From positions 1 to 46,658 of the forward strand of contig DJUV01000332.1 in assembly GCA_002440625.1 (NCBI GenBank): a stretch of DNA of 46,658 nt, given 5' to 3'. A program made the translations under genes and the position numbers. Of the stretch, positions 1 to 8,805 are shown piece after piece (position 1 is the first letter of the stretch; the number at the start of each line of letters is the position of its first letter). The notes under the pieces were generated by a model. The model saw only the letters and a program-made list of their open reading frames with translations, had not been told where the DNA came from and searched no databases. The stretch comes from Rhodobacteraceae bacterium UBA6273. GTDB taxonomy: Bacteria > Pseudomonadota > Alphaproteobacteria > Rhodobacterales > Rhodobacteraceae.

Positions 1-1174
1 CGAAATCCGCGAAGTTGCGGTTCGTGACCGCACTTGCCCGCACGCGCTTTGGCTGGTTGCCCGGATGCTGGCTGAAATAATGCGCCCGCGCCGCCATGCG
101 TTCGCCGATCATCTTCACGCCCTCGGAGGCGGCGGCATTGACGATCTCGGCCCCGAGGCTTTGCAATTCGTCGAGACTGTCGCAGAAGAAGGTGACCACC
201 ATGTGATGTTCGCCAAAGCTCTGGCGCCGGGCTTCGAGATCGTCATGGGCGATGTCGAGTGCTTCGAGGAGCGAGAGCGCCGCGTCGTTCGAGGCCTGCA
301 TCTGGCGCTTCTGCCGCCGGATGCGGCCGGCCATCAGGTTCGAATTGATCGGCGTGAAGGATTGGGTGACGATCATGTCGACCGGCAGGTTCAACATGTC
401 GAACATGGTCGCGCGCGTCGTCTCGGGGTAATCGGCGATGGCAAAGCTCTTGCCGAAACGGTGGCCGACGGTGCCTTCCGAGAGTTCAAAGTGATCCTCG
501 CAGAAGGTCACGCGGGTATTTGCGACATTGGCAGCAAGATAGAAGTGTCGCCCCGAGGGCAGGAGCGGCAGTTCACGCCCGGTGTTCAGCGCACCGAGGA
601 ACCCCAGAAGCTCGCCCGAGGCGGCCGAGAGGGCGCGTGGCTTCAACTCGGCAAGGCCCGAGGCGAAAACGCCCACCGCCTCTCCCAAACGACGCAGGCG
701 CTTCTCGGTCTCGGCGCGAAGTCGTTCGGGGGCACTGCGGTTCATGAAGGTGAGGAAGCTGCCCGGCGGCGGGCGGTGCAGCACGGTCAGCGTCAGGGTC
801 TTGTCACGCAAGCCGGCCTGGCCGAGGTGTCGGCGCCAAACCTGATCGACCTCTGCAGCGAAACCATCGCCTCGGACCGGCAGAAGATCGGCTTGAATCG
901 CTTTCGAGACCTTATGGACGTAGTAGCTGAACTCTGGCCCCAGCTGCGCGATCAGCCGGGCAAAGAGCGCGGCGATCTTGTCGAGATGGGCATCGTCGGT
1001 GGTATAGCTGTTGACGCCCTCAACCCTTATGCATTGGAAAAGTTCGTTGGCACGCGTGCGCACCGTCAGATCGCCGACAAGGCTGACATAGGGCAGCATC
1101 TGCGCCAGCCGCGCCTCGCGCGCGGCCCAGCCGGGTAGGGCGGTGCGGGGATCAAGGACCTCGTCACGGGGCAT
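1..1174 (-). CDS. virB4: VirB4-family T4SS ATPase, module A (N-terminal part, runs off the left edge)
   Basis: Translating the minus strand from the ATG at 1174 gives an open frame to base 1, about 391 residues, beginning MPRDEVLDPRTALPGW. It resembles the N-terminal CagE/TrbE/VirB domain; segments such as LPYVSLVGDLTVRTRANE and FSYYVHKV align with the virB4 of module B (LPYVIELDDEVVRTRDNA, FTFYLHRM). The Walker motifs would lie outside the window, so ATPase competence cannot be judged. In this family VirB4 is the cytoplasmic ATPase that drives pilus and channel assembly. Its start overlaps the end of virB3 by 11 nt, exactly as in module B, which suggests translational coupling. A long plus-strand frame over the same bases is antisense and was discarded. 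Confidence 0.85.
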   Translation of the reverse strand, partial: MPRDEVLDPRTALPGWAAREARLAQMLPYVSLVGDLTVRTRANELFQCIRVEGVNSYTTDDAHLDKIAALFARLIAQLGPEFSYYVHKVSKAIQADLLPVRGDGFAAEVDQVWRRHLGQAGLRDKTLTLTVLHRPPPGSFLTFMNRSAPERLRAETEKRLRRLGEAVGVFASGLAELKPRALSAASGELLGFLGALNTGRELPLLPSGRHFYLAANVANTRVTFCEDHFELSEGTVGHRFGKSFAIADYPETTRATMFDMLNLPVDMIVTQSFTPINSNLMAGRIRRQKRQMQASNDAALSLLEALDIAHDDLEARRQSFGEHHMVVTFFCDSLDELQSLGAEIVNAAASEGVKMIGERMAARAHYFSQHPGNQPKRVRASAVTNRNFADF

Positions 1175-1448
1175 AGCTGTCGCCTCCATGAACGCCACGG
1201 TTCCGCGTCGGCGGGGTTTCCTGGAGGCTGGTCATCACCACATCGAGGAAGCGGGGATCCCAGTCGGCGGCTTTCCAGAGCACCGGGTAGAGCACAGCGG
1301 CCAGGCCAATCACCGCCAGATGCTGGATCCAGACGAAGAGCATGACCGCGCCGAAAAGCCATACCATCGCATAGAGGATCGGCAGGCCGAGGAGCTTTGG
1401 CGGGCGGACGAGCCCGAGAAAGAGGGGCGAGCGTTCGGCCATGGCCAT
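1164..1448 (-). CDS. virB3: VirB3-like T4SS inner-membrane protein, module A
   Basis: A protein of about 94 residues starting MAMAERSPLFLGLVRPPK. The opening 'xPLFLGLxRPP' followed by a hydrophobic stretch (residues about 18-50) is the usual VirB3 layout, and the length is normal for the family. A second ATG six bases downstream (1442) is an alternative start. VirB3 is an inner-membrane partner of VirB4 in T-pilus assembly. The gene lies five bases after virB2 and overlaps virB4 by 11 nt. The longer minus-strand frame extending to 1904 is not credible because it would overlap virB2 entirely. Confidence 0.85.
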   Translation of the reverse strand: MAMAERSPLFLGLVRPPKLLGLPILYAMVWLFGAVMLFVWIQHLAVIGLAAVLYPVLWKAADWDPRFLDVVMTSLQETPPTRNRGVHGGDSYAP

Positions 1449-1453
1449 GACCC

Positions 1454-1777
1454 TTACGGCCCGCCGCCGAAGACGGCAGCGACGATGGTGGGGGCGGCGG
1501 CGACCCCGGCGATGCCGACCAGGACCCAGAGCGCCTGGCGCAGGTCGATGATGTTGAAGAACCAGGAAAGGAAGATGCCGAGGACGGCGAGCGTGGCGAT
1601 GACGACTCCCAGGGGGCCGGTCAGCGCATCGACGATGCCCTGCAGGAGGCTCTGGATCGGTGAGAGGTCGATGCTCTGCGCCATTGCCGGACCGGCAAGG
1701 AGGATGAGAAGGACCGTGAGGCCGACGCCACAAGGCGATGTCATGCGGGCCAAGATCATGTGGGGGAATGTCATCAT
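1454..1777 (-). CDS. virB2: VirB2/TrbC-like pilin, module A
   Basis: A 107-residue protein with a signal peptide (hydrophobic [13 protein letters not shown], cleavage probably after AMA-Q) followed by two hydrophobic segments: about residues 55-75 ([20 protein letters not shown]) and about 82-105. That is the standard architecture of the TrbC/VirB2 major pilin. The start overlaps the stop of the upstream transglycosylase gene as ATGA, so the two are probably translationally coupled. Processed VirB2 forms the extracellular pilus. The module B copy has the same size and topology but low identity, so the two pilins are long diverged. Confidence 0.85.
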   Translation of the reverse strand: MMTFPHMILARMTSPCGVGLTVLLILLAGPAMAQSIDLSPIQSLLQGIVDALTGPLGVVIATLAVLGIFLSWFFNIIDLRQALWVLVGIAGVAAAPTIVAAVFGGGP

Positions 1778-2505
1778 GTCTCTCCTTCCAGCCGGGCTGC
1801 GGTGGCCAGCACGCGCCGGACATGGGCCTCGGTCTCCGGGTAAGGGGGAATGCCACCATGTTTGCGCACCGCCTCGGGCCCGGCGTTATAGGCGGCAAGG
1901 GCAAGGCGCAGATCGCCGAATTCGGCCAGCATCATCGCGAGATAGCGCGCCGAGCCGTCGAGGTTCTGCCGCCAGTCCGCCGCATCGACGCCGAGTGCTG
2001 TGGCCGTGTCGGGCATCAATTGCCCGAGCCCGATGGCGCCCTTCGCTGAGACCGCGCGCGGATCGTAGCCGCTCTCGATCTCGATATTGGCGCGGTAGAG
2101 GGTCAGCCAGTCGGTGACGGAAAGCCCCGCGGCGCGCAGACCAGGATGGGCTGCGTAGCGTAGCGCCACTTCTTCGATCCCGGCGAGGATCTTGGGGTGT
2201 GGGGCGCGGACCGGCGCCGCAACAGCAACACGGAGGTCCTTCGTGGATTTGTCGGCCCGGTCCGCGCCAGTGATGATCAACGGGTCGGCTGCCGATCCCT
2301 GTCCGATACCGTCATTGTAGTTGCGCGAAAAGCGGTCTTGAGATTGCGACGGGGCGAGCGACCCGTCGCCCTGCATCACCAGGACCAGCTCGGCAGGGGC
2401 CGGTGATGCCAGGATTATGACGAGAGCGGCGCTAAGACCGGATGCGCGCCAGTTCTTCGCTCGAGAGCTTGTGCACCGTTCGCCGCCCTTCCTCGAGCGG
2501 CACAT
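1774..2505 (-). CDS. Lytic transglycosylase (VirB1/SLT-like), module A
   Basis: About 243 residues from the ATG at 2505, beginning [12 protein letters not shown] basic N-region and the hydrophobic stretch [16 protein letters not shown] form a signal peptide. The C-terminal half is an SLT domain: [13 protein letters not shown] carries the catalytic Glu, followed by [10 protein letters not shown] and [13 protein letters not shown], the usual goose-lysozyme-like motifs. The enzyme would cut peptidoglycan locally so the secretion channel can pass. The start is uncertain: an ATG six bases upstream also fits, and the longer frame to 2763 overlaps the preceding gene too far. It overlaps the preceding hypothetical gene by about 74 bp and virB2 by 4 bp. 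Confidence 0.82.
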   Translation of the reverse strand: MCRSRKGGERCTSSRAKNWRASGLSAALVIILASPAPAELVLVMQGDGSLAPSQSQDRFSRNYNDGIGQGSAADPLIITGADRADKSTKDLRVAVAAPVRAPHPKILAGIEEVALRYAAHPGLRAAGLSVTDWLTLYRANIEIESGYDPRAVSAKGAIGLGQLMPDTATALGVDAADWRQNLDGSARYLAMMLAEFGDLRLALAAYNAGPEAVRKHGGIPPYPETEAHVRRVLATAARLEGET

Positions 2506-2800
2506 CGGCATGACCGAACCCAATACCCTGCAGGAAGGAGATGACGCCGGTGACCGTCTTGATTTCGCGGATGCGGATATCGCTGCGCGAGGTCCGGGTT
2601 CTTGCCGTGACCAGAAGCTTCTCGACGCCGTCATCGCTGACGACGCGCAGAATCCAGCTGCCGTGCCAGTTCGGACCCTTGCGGAAGGCGTCCTCCCGGC
2701 ACAGGACCTCGACGCGATGACCGCTGGCGGCCAGATCGCGGAATCTGGGTTCGGTGACCACATTTGGTGCTTCTTCGGTTAAATCCATCACCCCGATCAC
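2432..2800 (-). CDS. Conserved hypothetical protein leading T4SS module A
   Basis: A 122-residue soluble protein beginning [12 protein letters not shown], with no signal peptide or membrane segment. It is related to the protein in the same position of module B (15139-15477): both contain a 'GxWxxxVVxxxGxxxxLVTA' segment and a 'DVP' turn near the C-terminus. The function is unknown. The conserved position at the head of both virB modules suggests a regulatory or assembly role, but this is inference from context only. Its 3' end overlaps the transglycosylase start. Confidence 0.7.
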   Translation of the reverse strand: MIGVMDLTEEAPNVVTEPRFRDLAASGHRVEVLCREDAFRKGPNWHGSWILRVVSDDGVEKLLVTARTRTSRSDIRIREIKTVTGVISFLQGIGFGHADVPLEEGRRTVHKLSSEELARIRS

Positions 2801-2932
2801 GCTTTCCCTGAAGGCGTAGATCTGGGCCGCAGCTCTTGCAGCCCTAATCTACAATGATATATTATCGACACGCAAGATATAATCTAGATGCGCCAGGCAG
2901 ATTGTCAGCGCAGAACACGCATAAGCGTCGGC

Positions 2933-3253
2933 ATGGTAACGATCAAGAACATAAGGGAGTTGGACAATCCGCGGTTGCGTCTGCCGAGATCGGCGCAAGC
3001 GATAGCCCTGTTTCTGATGCTCGCGGGCATGGCCCAGGCCGAGACCTGCCTCGCGCCCGAGCCACCCTTCGTGCCCGCCGATTCTCAGGCCCTGCGCGAC
3101 TATGACGAGATCATCCGGCGCGACTTTGAACTCTATTTCCGCGACATCCAGGCCTATTTCCGCTGTCTCGACACTGAGCGGGCCCGCGCCTTTGTAGAGG
3201 CGAAGGGAGTGAGCGAAGCCTATGCACGATTCCTCGGACAGGCAGAGCGATAG
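2933..3253 (+). CDS. Small exported protein of the T4SS module (family 1, copy A)
   Basis: Divergent from the virB genes. From the ATG at 2933 it encodes 106 residues with a signal peptide (SAQAIALFLMLAGMAQA, cleavage before ETC). The mature part has two cysteines (ETCLAPEPP and YFRCLDTERARAF). The protein at 15648-16079 in module B has the same plan: signal peptide, early Cys, 'xxDxxxxFExYFxxIxxxxxCLDxERAR'. The family function is not known to me; an envelope-located T4SS accessory is the simplest reading. An in-frame ATG at 2888 is less likely because it puts a long polar stretch before the signal peptide. The AT-rich stretch at 2855-2886 probably holds the divergent promoters. Confidence 0.65.
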   Translation: MVTIKNIRELDNPRLRLPRSAQAIALFLMLAGMAQAETCLAPEPPFVPADSQALRDYDEIIRRDFELYFRDIQAYFRCLDTERARAFVEAKGVSEAYARFLGQAER

Positions 3254-3308
3254 TTGCCGGCCACCCGCCACGGCTGCTGTCCGTTCTGTGCCAGCTGGCC
3301 GATATCAC

Positions 3309-4316
3309 CTAGTGCCGGTGGCCGAGCAATCCCGCCACGGCAACGCCGGCCCAGAATATGTATGGTGGCATGGAGAGTGAATAATGCCCGCAGTTCAATT
3401 GAAGCACCCTGGGTGTTGCGCCGACATCGTTCAGCCCTTGCAAGAGCCGTTGGGACAGCTCCGGCAAGACGACCCTGTCTCTCAGGGCAAGAACCATCTG
3501 GAGGTCGAGCCCGGGCCGTGCCAGCCGACGGAGGTGGCGTTCTTGGTCGACGGGCCCCCAGGCTCTCCGAAGGCTGGCGAGATCGATCGCCGGCTCAAGG
3601 CTTTCGCGTATTGATCTTGTGGCGCGACCGGTCCAGACCATATCTGCCAGACTGCCTGCCGTCAGCAGAAGGGCCGCTTTTGACACTGCCTTGTCATGCG
3701 CCGCGATCAGTCCCGCGACCCAGGACCCGAGGCTCAATCCGAGAACCGAGATTTCACGATAGCCCTCCTGCTGCAGCCAGCGGATGAGCTTCCGTCCATC
3801 CCAGACGGCCTGCCGCATCGACTGAAGGGTCCGGCCGAGACTTGGGCTGAGCATGTAGTCTGCATGGGACGCGCCGGGCCGGCTGCGCTCAAAGTGATAG
3901 GGCATGGCAATCTCGAAAACCGTGAGGCCGCGCCGCGCGAAGAACCAGGCAAGGTGACGATATTGCGTAGAGGCATTCCAATGGTGAAAGACCACAAGCG
4001 CCCGATCCGATCGACCACTCGCGGTCACCCTCGCCCAGACGGTATTGTTCTCGACAATATCGGTGGTCATATCCGACGGAAACCGGATCCTCCGATCTTC
4101 GATCTCGAAATCCAGGTTGCTGCAGCGAGGCTCATCGAAGAAGGCAGGGTCCGATGTGGCCTTGTCCGCAAGCTCGCAGAACGCAGTGACCGAGCCAGCG
4201 GATCGCGCGTCGGGGAACGCGAGCTCCGTGTCCAGAGCGAAATTGACCGCTGTCTTTATCGCGTCACCCCGAGCCGCGCGGCGCTCATCCCTGTGATCAA
4301 GCCATCTATGGTACAC
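3309..4316 (-). CDS. Alpha/beta hydrolase (RcgR-like, putative lactone hydrolase)
   Basis: A protein of about 335 residues in the alpha/beta-hydrolase fold. The nucleophile elbow is GLSLGS (catalytic Ser), an oxyanion segment VVFHHWNAST lies upstream, and a late LNCGHYSLS supplies the probable catalytic His. I chose the GTG at 4316 because AACGAGG sits 8 nt upstream and the gene then overlaps the preceding stop by 11 nt; an ATG at 4376 would add 20 residues. From memory, hydrolases paired with the neighbouring membrane protein are called 'RcgR family putative quorum lactone hydrolase'. I could not check this here, and the substrate is unproven. Confidence 0.75.
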   Translation of the reverse strand: MYHRWLDHRDERRAARGDAIKTAVNFALDTELAFPDARSAGSVTAFCELADKATSDPAFFDEPRCSNLDFEIEDRRIRFPSDMTTDIVENNTVWARVTASGRSDRALVVFHHWNASTQYRHLAWFFARRGLTVFEIAMPYHFERSRPGASHADYMLSPSLGRTLQSMRQAVWDGRKLIRWLQQEGYREISVLGLSLGSWVAGLIAAHDKAVSKAALLLTAGSLADMVWTGRATRSIRESLEPAIDLASLRRAWGPVDQERHLRRLARPGLDLQMVLALRDRVVLPELSQRLLQGLNDVGATPRVLQLNCGHYSLSMPPYIFWAGVAVAGLLGHRH

Positions 4317-5916
4317 TGGAAATGCCTCGTTGATCGGAACGCCACCAGGCCCCGAATTGTGGATTGACCAGGCCATAGGTCGCCGGCAGCAGCGCGAAGC
4401 CCAGCAAGATCGAAAAACCAGCAAAAGCTCCGATCAGCGCGTATCCGAGGGCAAGCAACGAGACAACCGCAGACATCACCCAAAGTAGACCTCGCTGCGG
4501 CCTCCCGTCGCCCGCGCCCTGATTGCTCCAGACCTCGTGGCACCGCATGACGGCATGCACGAAAACGGCACAGCTGACCACCGTCACCAGGAGGCTGCTG
4601 TAATGAGTCGGCGTGGTGAAGCTGCGTAGGTTATCTGCGGGTTCTCTTGCCGTGAAAACGGACTGCAGATCGGCAGAGAGCCAGGCAAGGATGCTTACGG
4701 AAGAGCTCGTCAGATAGGCGCTTTGCAGCTTCATGCAGATGGCGATCAGGATGCCAAGAATGGTAGAGCGAAAAGTCGCGCTCAGCAGCTTAATGTCGGC
4801 TTCTGCCGGGCCTGACGTGCCGCCCGGGCCATGTCGGGCACCCGATCTGCTGCCGAACGCTCGATAATCGTCGGCAAGAGTATAGAGCAAAATCAGGCCT
4901 GCGAAGAACAGATAGAAGCACAGGCTCATGTAGAGATAGGCAAGGCCGGTAAACAGGATCGACTGCGGCACCGTTATGATGTCGGGACGCAGAATCGCGA
5001 TGGCGCCCCAATCCATTGCGAAATTTCCGCGATCGCCCCGGAGCAATGGCAGCAAACTCGTCACCATCCACTGGAAAAGCCCAGCGAAGGGCAGGCAGAG
5101 CGTCAGGACCGCCCAGTAGGTGAAACCGGTTGCCTCGACCTGCCTTGCCCAGGCTGCACCAAGTTCCGCCTGGTCTGCCTCCTGCGCAAGGGCTGAACGC
5201 CCATCGGCCTTCCAATAGGCGAGCAATGCGGAGACGACAAAGAAATGGAGCGGCATGAACACCATGAAGAGGAAGGTCCAGTTCGGGGCCCAGAGAAACC
5301 CAACCTGTTTGACGGTGCCATCGGCACGGGCGTAGGTGACGCTGTGAACACCGAGGAAATACGAGAAAAACCCGAGTGCGACGGCGCCCGCGAAGACCAA
5401 GGCGGGCAGATCGAGCTGCGAGGGACGGCTGAAGACTGCTTCTGATCGTCTTGCGAGACTGAGCGAACGTCTGGGCCCGACGCGTGTGCTCCCCGGGGTT
5501 TCGCCTGGTGTCGTGCCAGGGGCGAATACAGCTTCCCCATGCATATCTCGTCTGCTCTGCTCGCGTCTTCGGGCCACCAGCCGCGCCTGTGCCGCGCTCA
5601 GCTCCGCCTGCCATTTGCTTGTCGCTTCCGGATCGTCGCATCCGAACACGCGTGCCAGCCAACGGATGTTCTCGGAACTGATCCCCTTGTCGTTGTCCTG
5701 AAACCAGAGCTGAACTGTCCGCAGATCGATCCCGGATCGATTGGCGTCGATCTGCGAGATCGCCGTCGCAAGCAACTCGGGGGTCCATGGCCCGGCTGGA
5801 AACCCGCCCAGGTCCACAGGCCGGCCTGCACCGATGGTACAAAGTTGCTGAAACAATTTCTTGAAATCACTCCCGTCCTTCGACGGGGGAACAAAATACT
5901 TACCGTTCTTTATCAA
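4306..5916 (-). CDS. Large polytopic membrane protein with HTH-like N-terminus (RcgA-like putative transporter)
   Basis: A 536-residue protein. Residues about 45-110 are soluble and helical and look like an XRE-type helix-turn-helix (TVQLWFQDNDKGISSENIRW, then LARVFGCDDPEATSKW). A basic linker follows, then roughly seven to nine hydrophobic segments between residues 165 and 530. No ABC, MFS or kinase motif is evident. I recall similar proteins being named 'RcgA family putative transporter', which fits the adjacent hydrolase, but I could not confirm it here. The start at 5916 is TTG with no clear Shine-Dalgarno; a GTG near PVDLGG is an alternative. It is co-transcribed with the hydrolase (11-nt overlap). 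Confidence 0.7.
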   Translation of the reverse strand: MIKNGKYFVPPSKDGSDFKKLFQQLCTIGAGRPVDLGGFPAGPWTPELLATAISQIDANRSGIDLRTVQLWFQDNDKGISSENIRWLARVFGCDDPEATSKWQAELSAAQARLVARRREQSRRDMHGEAVFAPGTTPGETPGSTRVGPRRSLSLARRSEAVFSRPSQLDLPALVFAGAVALGFFSYFLGVHSVTYARADGTVKQVGFLWAPNWTFLFMVFMPLHFFVVSALLAYWKADGRSALAQEADQAELGAAWARQVEATGFTYWAVLTLCLPFAGLFQWMVTSLLPLLRGDRGNFAMDWGAIAILRPDIITVPQSILFTGLAYLYMSLCFYLFFAGLILLYTLADDYRAFGSRSGARHGPGGTSGPAEADIKLLSATFRSTILGILIAICMKLQSAYLTSSSVSILAWLSADLQSVFTAREPADNLRSFTTPTHYSSLLVTVVSCAVFVHAVMRCHEVWSNQGAGDGRPQRGLLWVMSAVVSLLALGYALIGAFAGFSILLGFALLPATYGLVNPQFGAWWRSDQRGISSVP

Positions 5917-5933
5917 TGAGGTATCCGCTCTGA

Positions 5934-5969
5934 TTTCGCTCCGTTTCGTCGTCTTTCGTGTCGTTTCGT
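5934..5969. promoter_or_regulatory. Four helically phased TTTCGY repeats (candidate operator)
   Basis: TTTCGC at 5934 and TTTCGT at 5944, 5954 and 5964 repeat with exactly 10-bp spacing, so all face the same side of the helix. They lie between the divergently transcribed membrane-protein gene (start 5916) and the small ORF at 6020, only 18-53 nt upstream of the former. Such an array is expected for cooperative regulator binding. Which protein binds is unknown; the HTH-like domain of the neighbouring membrane protein is one candidate. Confidence 0.55.
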
Positions 5970-6019
5970 GATCTCCGTCACCTCAGAGTGCAACCAAAAG
6001 GAGAAAGAGTCCACAACCT

Positions 6020-6292
6020 ATGCGGGATATGGCGATGATCGAGGAACGACTTGAAGCGGAGGTCATTGCCCGACTGCTCGCAGCGGACCGCAAACGCGCG
6101 GTTGGCCTGGTTTATCTTTGGAATACGGGGGAACTCTCGTTGCTCTGGACCGGACAGAGATCGGCGGCGAGCTTCCTGGAACCCCTGTGTCACCTGGAGA
6201 TCCTGATGAAAGCCAAATCCGCGGCTGCAGCAGAGACAACCGCGTTCCTGGATTCACTCGTGCTGCACGGCGGGCCAGACGGACAATGCTGA
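6020..6292 (+). CDS. Small hypothetical protein (90 aa)
   Basis: Encodes 90 residues beginning MRDMAMIEERLEAEVIARLL, soluble, with no signal peptide or known motif. An AAGGAG sits about 16 nt upstream of the first ATG, which is a long spacing; the in-frame ATGs at 6029 and 6035 are alternatives. It is divergent from the RcgA-like gene across the phased repeats and ends 8 bp from the convergent exported-protein gene. No function can be assigned. The tight packing between two supported genes is the main argument that it is real. Confidence 0.5.
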   Translation: MRDMAMIEERLEAEVIARLLAADRKRAVGLVYLWNTGELSLLWTGQRSAASFLEPLCHLEILMKAKSAAAAETTAFLDSLVLHGGPDGQC

Positions 6293-6299
6293 AGAAAGC

Positions 6300-7055
6300 T
6301 CAGTAGTTCACCTGTTCGAAACCATAGTCGCCGAAGGAGTCCCGCCACTCGACGAAGACCGAACGGTGATTGACGCGAGGACAATCCTGCCCCCAGGCTT
6401 CAAGTCCGGAATGCGCCTCCGGCAAGGTGGCAATTGTTGTCACCGCCCATGAGAAATCCCCCTGTGCTCCGTAGCTACCAAGACGAATGCTTGCGCGACG
6501 CCTGCACTCCCCTTCGCGGCTGTTCCATTCCTGCCGGGCGTAGCTAACATCGAAAACCCGGATCGAGCGCACGAAGTCGAAGGCCGGCCCACTGATGTCG
6601 ATATCCGCTTGGTCCTGAATCAGGAGCGGCATCAGATCTTCAGGCAGCCGCGTAGGTCGCGCCACTTGTGAGATGGGGGCGGGCGTTGTCGCAGAAACTT
6701 CCATCCAAGAGGGTTCGCTGGCGAGGCTCTGGGGTAGGGGCAGGGGCGCGGTACCACTGAGCAAGATGTCATAGAGGCGGGCCTTCTGCCCGCCCTTGTT
6801 GTCGGACAGATAGGACGCTCCCATCGGACAACGCCAAATCTGAAGCGGTGGCTCCACAGGCCAGGGCGTGATGCGGCGGATAAACTCGGCCCGTGCACGC
6901 GCGCAGGGAACCGATGCCGGCCAGCCACCCGAAAGGCACAGAAGGATCGCACAGTCGATCGGGTAGGTCTGGGCAGCGGCCTTCGTTGCTGCGCCCGGAA
7001 AACTGAAGGCGGCAACAATTGTGGCGAGGGCAAGTTTTGCTGGAAGACTCGGCAT
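6300..7055 (-). CDS. Exported Cys-containing protein of the T4SS module (family 2, copy A)
   Basis: A 251-residue protein from the ATG at 7055, with a signal peptide ending KAAAQ. The mature start YPIDCAILLCLSGGWPAS is nearly identical to YPVDCAILLCLAGGWPAS in the module B protein (16076-16714). RRITPWPxEPPLQIWxCPM and the C-terminal RSVFVEWRDxxGxYGxE are also shared. Several conserved cysteines suggest disulfides in the periplasm. I do not recognise the family; conservation beside both virB modules suggests a conjugation-associated envelope function. Copy A carries about 40 extra residues in the middle (ASEPSWMEVSATTPAPISQ region). An in-frame upstream extension to 7511 lacks any coding signal I trust. 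Confidence 0.72.
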   Translation of the reverse strand: MPSLPAKLALATIVAAFSFPGAATKAAAQTYPIDCAILLCLSGGWPASVPCARARAEFIRRITPWPVEPPLQIWRCPMGASYLSDNKGGQKARLYDILLSGTAPLPLPQSLASEPSWMEVSATTPAPISQVARPTRLPEDLMPLLIQDQADIDISGPAFDFVRSIRVFDVSYARQEWNSREGECRRRASIRLGSYGAQGDFSWAVTTIATLPEAHSGLEAWGQDCPRVNHRSVFVEWRDSFGDYGFEQVNY

Positions 7056-7872
7056 GACAGAGACTCTGATTGCTGGGAACGTTCGTGAATCAAAGTATAG
7101 CAACGATTCACTAAATATACTATTGATCTTATCGCATGCGATAGCAAGTCTGGCAAGAGGTTGAACGCTACTCCGGCTCGAGAGCGTACTCTGAGGATCA
7201 TCCCCATTGCTCGGCGGTAAGTCTGTGTCCGGATTCGTCAGGTTTCCCCCGGTGGCGCGATACACATTCAGGTCGTGCCAGAGCGCCATGGCCGCATCAC
7301 TGAGAACCGAGGCGTGAGAGGAGAAGGTGCGGTCGGAATAGCCCGCGAACTTGTGGAAGGATTGTACGGCGCTCGAGTGCATCAACTCGTGCTTACGTTC
7401 ATCATTTCGCAGCGGTTGACGCCGCAGCCGAGATGGAAGCAAACTTGAGGATGGTCGAGTTGCTACTTTTGAACGATAGCAGCTCTGCGGCGGCGAGGAT
7501 CTTGCACCCACTGGTCAGGCGCTCCAGCATTGCCGTTGTACGACATTGTCAAAAACTCACGCATCAACTTGAAAATCTTAATGGGAAACTGTTTGGAATG
7601 TGTAAGCCGTGCCACGCACTCAATCGAGCTGTAAGCATGGATCAGATAGTCAAAATCGAACGACGAGTAGCAACAGAACCCGCAGCACTCATATCGTGGA
7701 TGCTGGACGACAAGCGGTGTCGTCGTGTCAAAGTCGCGCAGTCCTGCGCCGGACCTGCCGGATGCTCATGGCCTTACCGCCACAGCCTTCGCTCATGCTG
7801 CCGTCGAGAATCCGGAAAAGAACTTCCACGCGCTGAAGCTCGTGCTCGCTCATCAGAAGTTATCCGTCTTGG
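7056..7872. other. About 800 bp with no supported gene
   Basis: Between the exported-protein gene and the IS110 transposase stop I find only short or weak frames on either strand, and none has a recognisable motif or convincing start. AT-rich sequence at 7083-7145 could hold the promoter of the exported protein. The right part (about 7800-7872) is likely the right end of the IS110 element. Confidence 0.5.
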
Positions 7873-8805
7873 TCAAGGAGCCGCGTCGGCCCATTTTCGG
7901 TCATCTCGGATCAGTGCGTTGGCAAGGATTAGGAGCTTGCGCATCACCGCCGTGATGGCGAGTTTGGCTGGCTTTCCCGCGCTGCAGAGCCGCTGGTAGA
8001 TCTGGCCGAGCTGCTGGTTGTGCCGGATGGCGACCAGCGCCGGCATGTAGAGTGCCTTGCGCAGTCCGCGTCGACCGCCGCCGATGCGCGACCTCCCTTT
8101 CCATACGCCTGACTCGCGGGTGATCGGGGCGAGCCCGGCGAGGCTGGCGGCCTCCTTGCCGTCCAAGGTGCCCAGTTCGGGCATTTCGACGATCATCGCG
8201 ACAGCCGCGACAGGGCCGATTCCAGGAACCGACATCAGGATCCCGAAACGATGCGCGAGCCCGGGATCGTTCGCGACGAGGCGCTGCAGCTCGGTGTCGA
8301 TCTGCGCGATCTGGCTTTCGACCTGCTTCAGACGCGCGCGGAGCTGGGCCAGGACAACCTTGTTGCGCGCGCCATGCAATCGGTTGCGGCATGCCGTGCG
8401 ATCCTTGACCAGACCGATGCGGGCGATGTGCAACTCCCTGATTTCATGCATGCTGTCGGTGCGAACAGGTTTGGCATCGAGATCGAGCACCGCCCCCATC
8501 CGTGCGAGCATGGCAGCATCGACGCGGTCGGTTTTGGCACCATACCCCGCAGCCTGGGCAAACCTGCGCGCGCGACCGGGGTTCACCTTGACCAGTGCAT
8601 GGCCCGCGGTGTCCAGAACCCCCTCCATGTCGCGATGGTAGCGCCCGGTCGACTCGTAGACGACACGGACGCGAGTCTTGCCGATCCAGCGGCGCATGGC
8701 TGCCAGCCCTGCCTTGTCATTGCCGAACCGGATGTGTTTGCCGTCGGAAAGACGGTGGATGTCGAGTGTGTCTTTGGAAATGTCGACGCCGATGGTATCG
8801 TGCAT
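7873..8805 (-). CDS. IS110-family transposase (intact)
   Basis: A 310-residue transposase from the ATG at 8805. The N-terminal RuvC-like DEDD nuclease region shows GVDISKDTLDIH (first Asp), VVYESTGRYH (Glu) and KTDRVDAAMLARM (Asp pair). The C-terminal transposase-20 region shows SVPGIGPVAA and SLAGLAPITRESG with the conserved Ser. The length is normal, with no internal stop. IS110 elements lack long terminal inverted repeats and move with the help of a noncoding RNA encoded in the element; a strong hairpin lies upstream at 8945-8979. A longer frame extending to 9096 runs into that noncoding end and is rejected. Confidence 0.9.
   Translation of the reverse strand: MHDTIGVDISKDTLDIHRLSDGKHIRFGNDKAGLAAMRRWIGKTRVRVVYESTGRYHRDMEGVLDTAGHALVKVNPGRARRFAQAAGYGAKTDRVDAAMLARMGAVLDLDAKPVRTDSMHEIRELHIARIGLVKDRTACRNRLHGARNKVVLAQLRARLKQVESQIAQIDTELQRLVANDPGLAHRFGILMSVPGIGPVAAVAMIVEMPELGTLDGKEAASLAGLAPITRESGVWKGRSRIGGGRRGLRKALYMPALVAIRHNQQLGQIYQRLCSAGKPAKLAITAVMRKLLILANALIRDDRKWADAAP

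Noticed and set aside
65-1138. 357-codon open frame on the plus strand
   Set aside because: Antisense to virB4; translation is Arg/His/Gly-rich with no motif, an artefact of high GC, while the minus strand gives clear VirB4 sequence.
7433-7999. 188-codon plus-strand frame next to IS110
   Set aside because: Runs into antisense of the transposase, has no motif and no convincing ribosome site.
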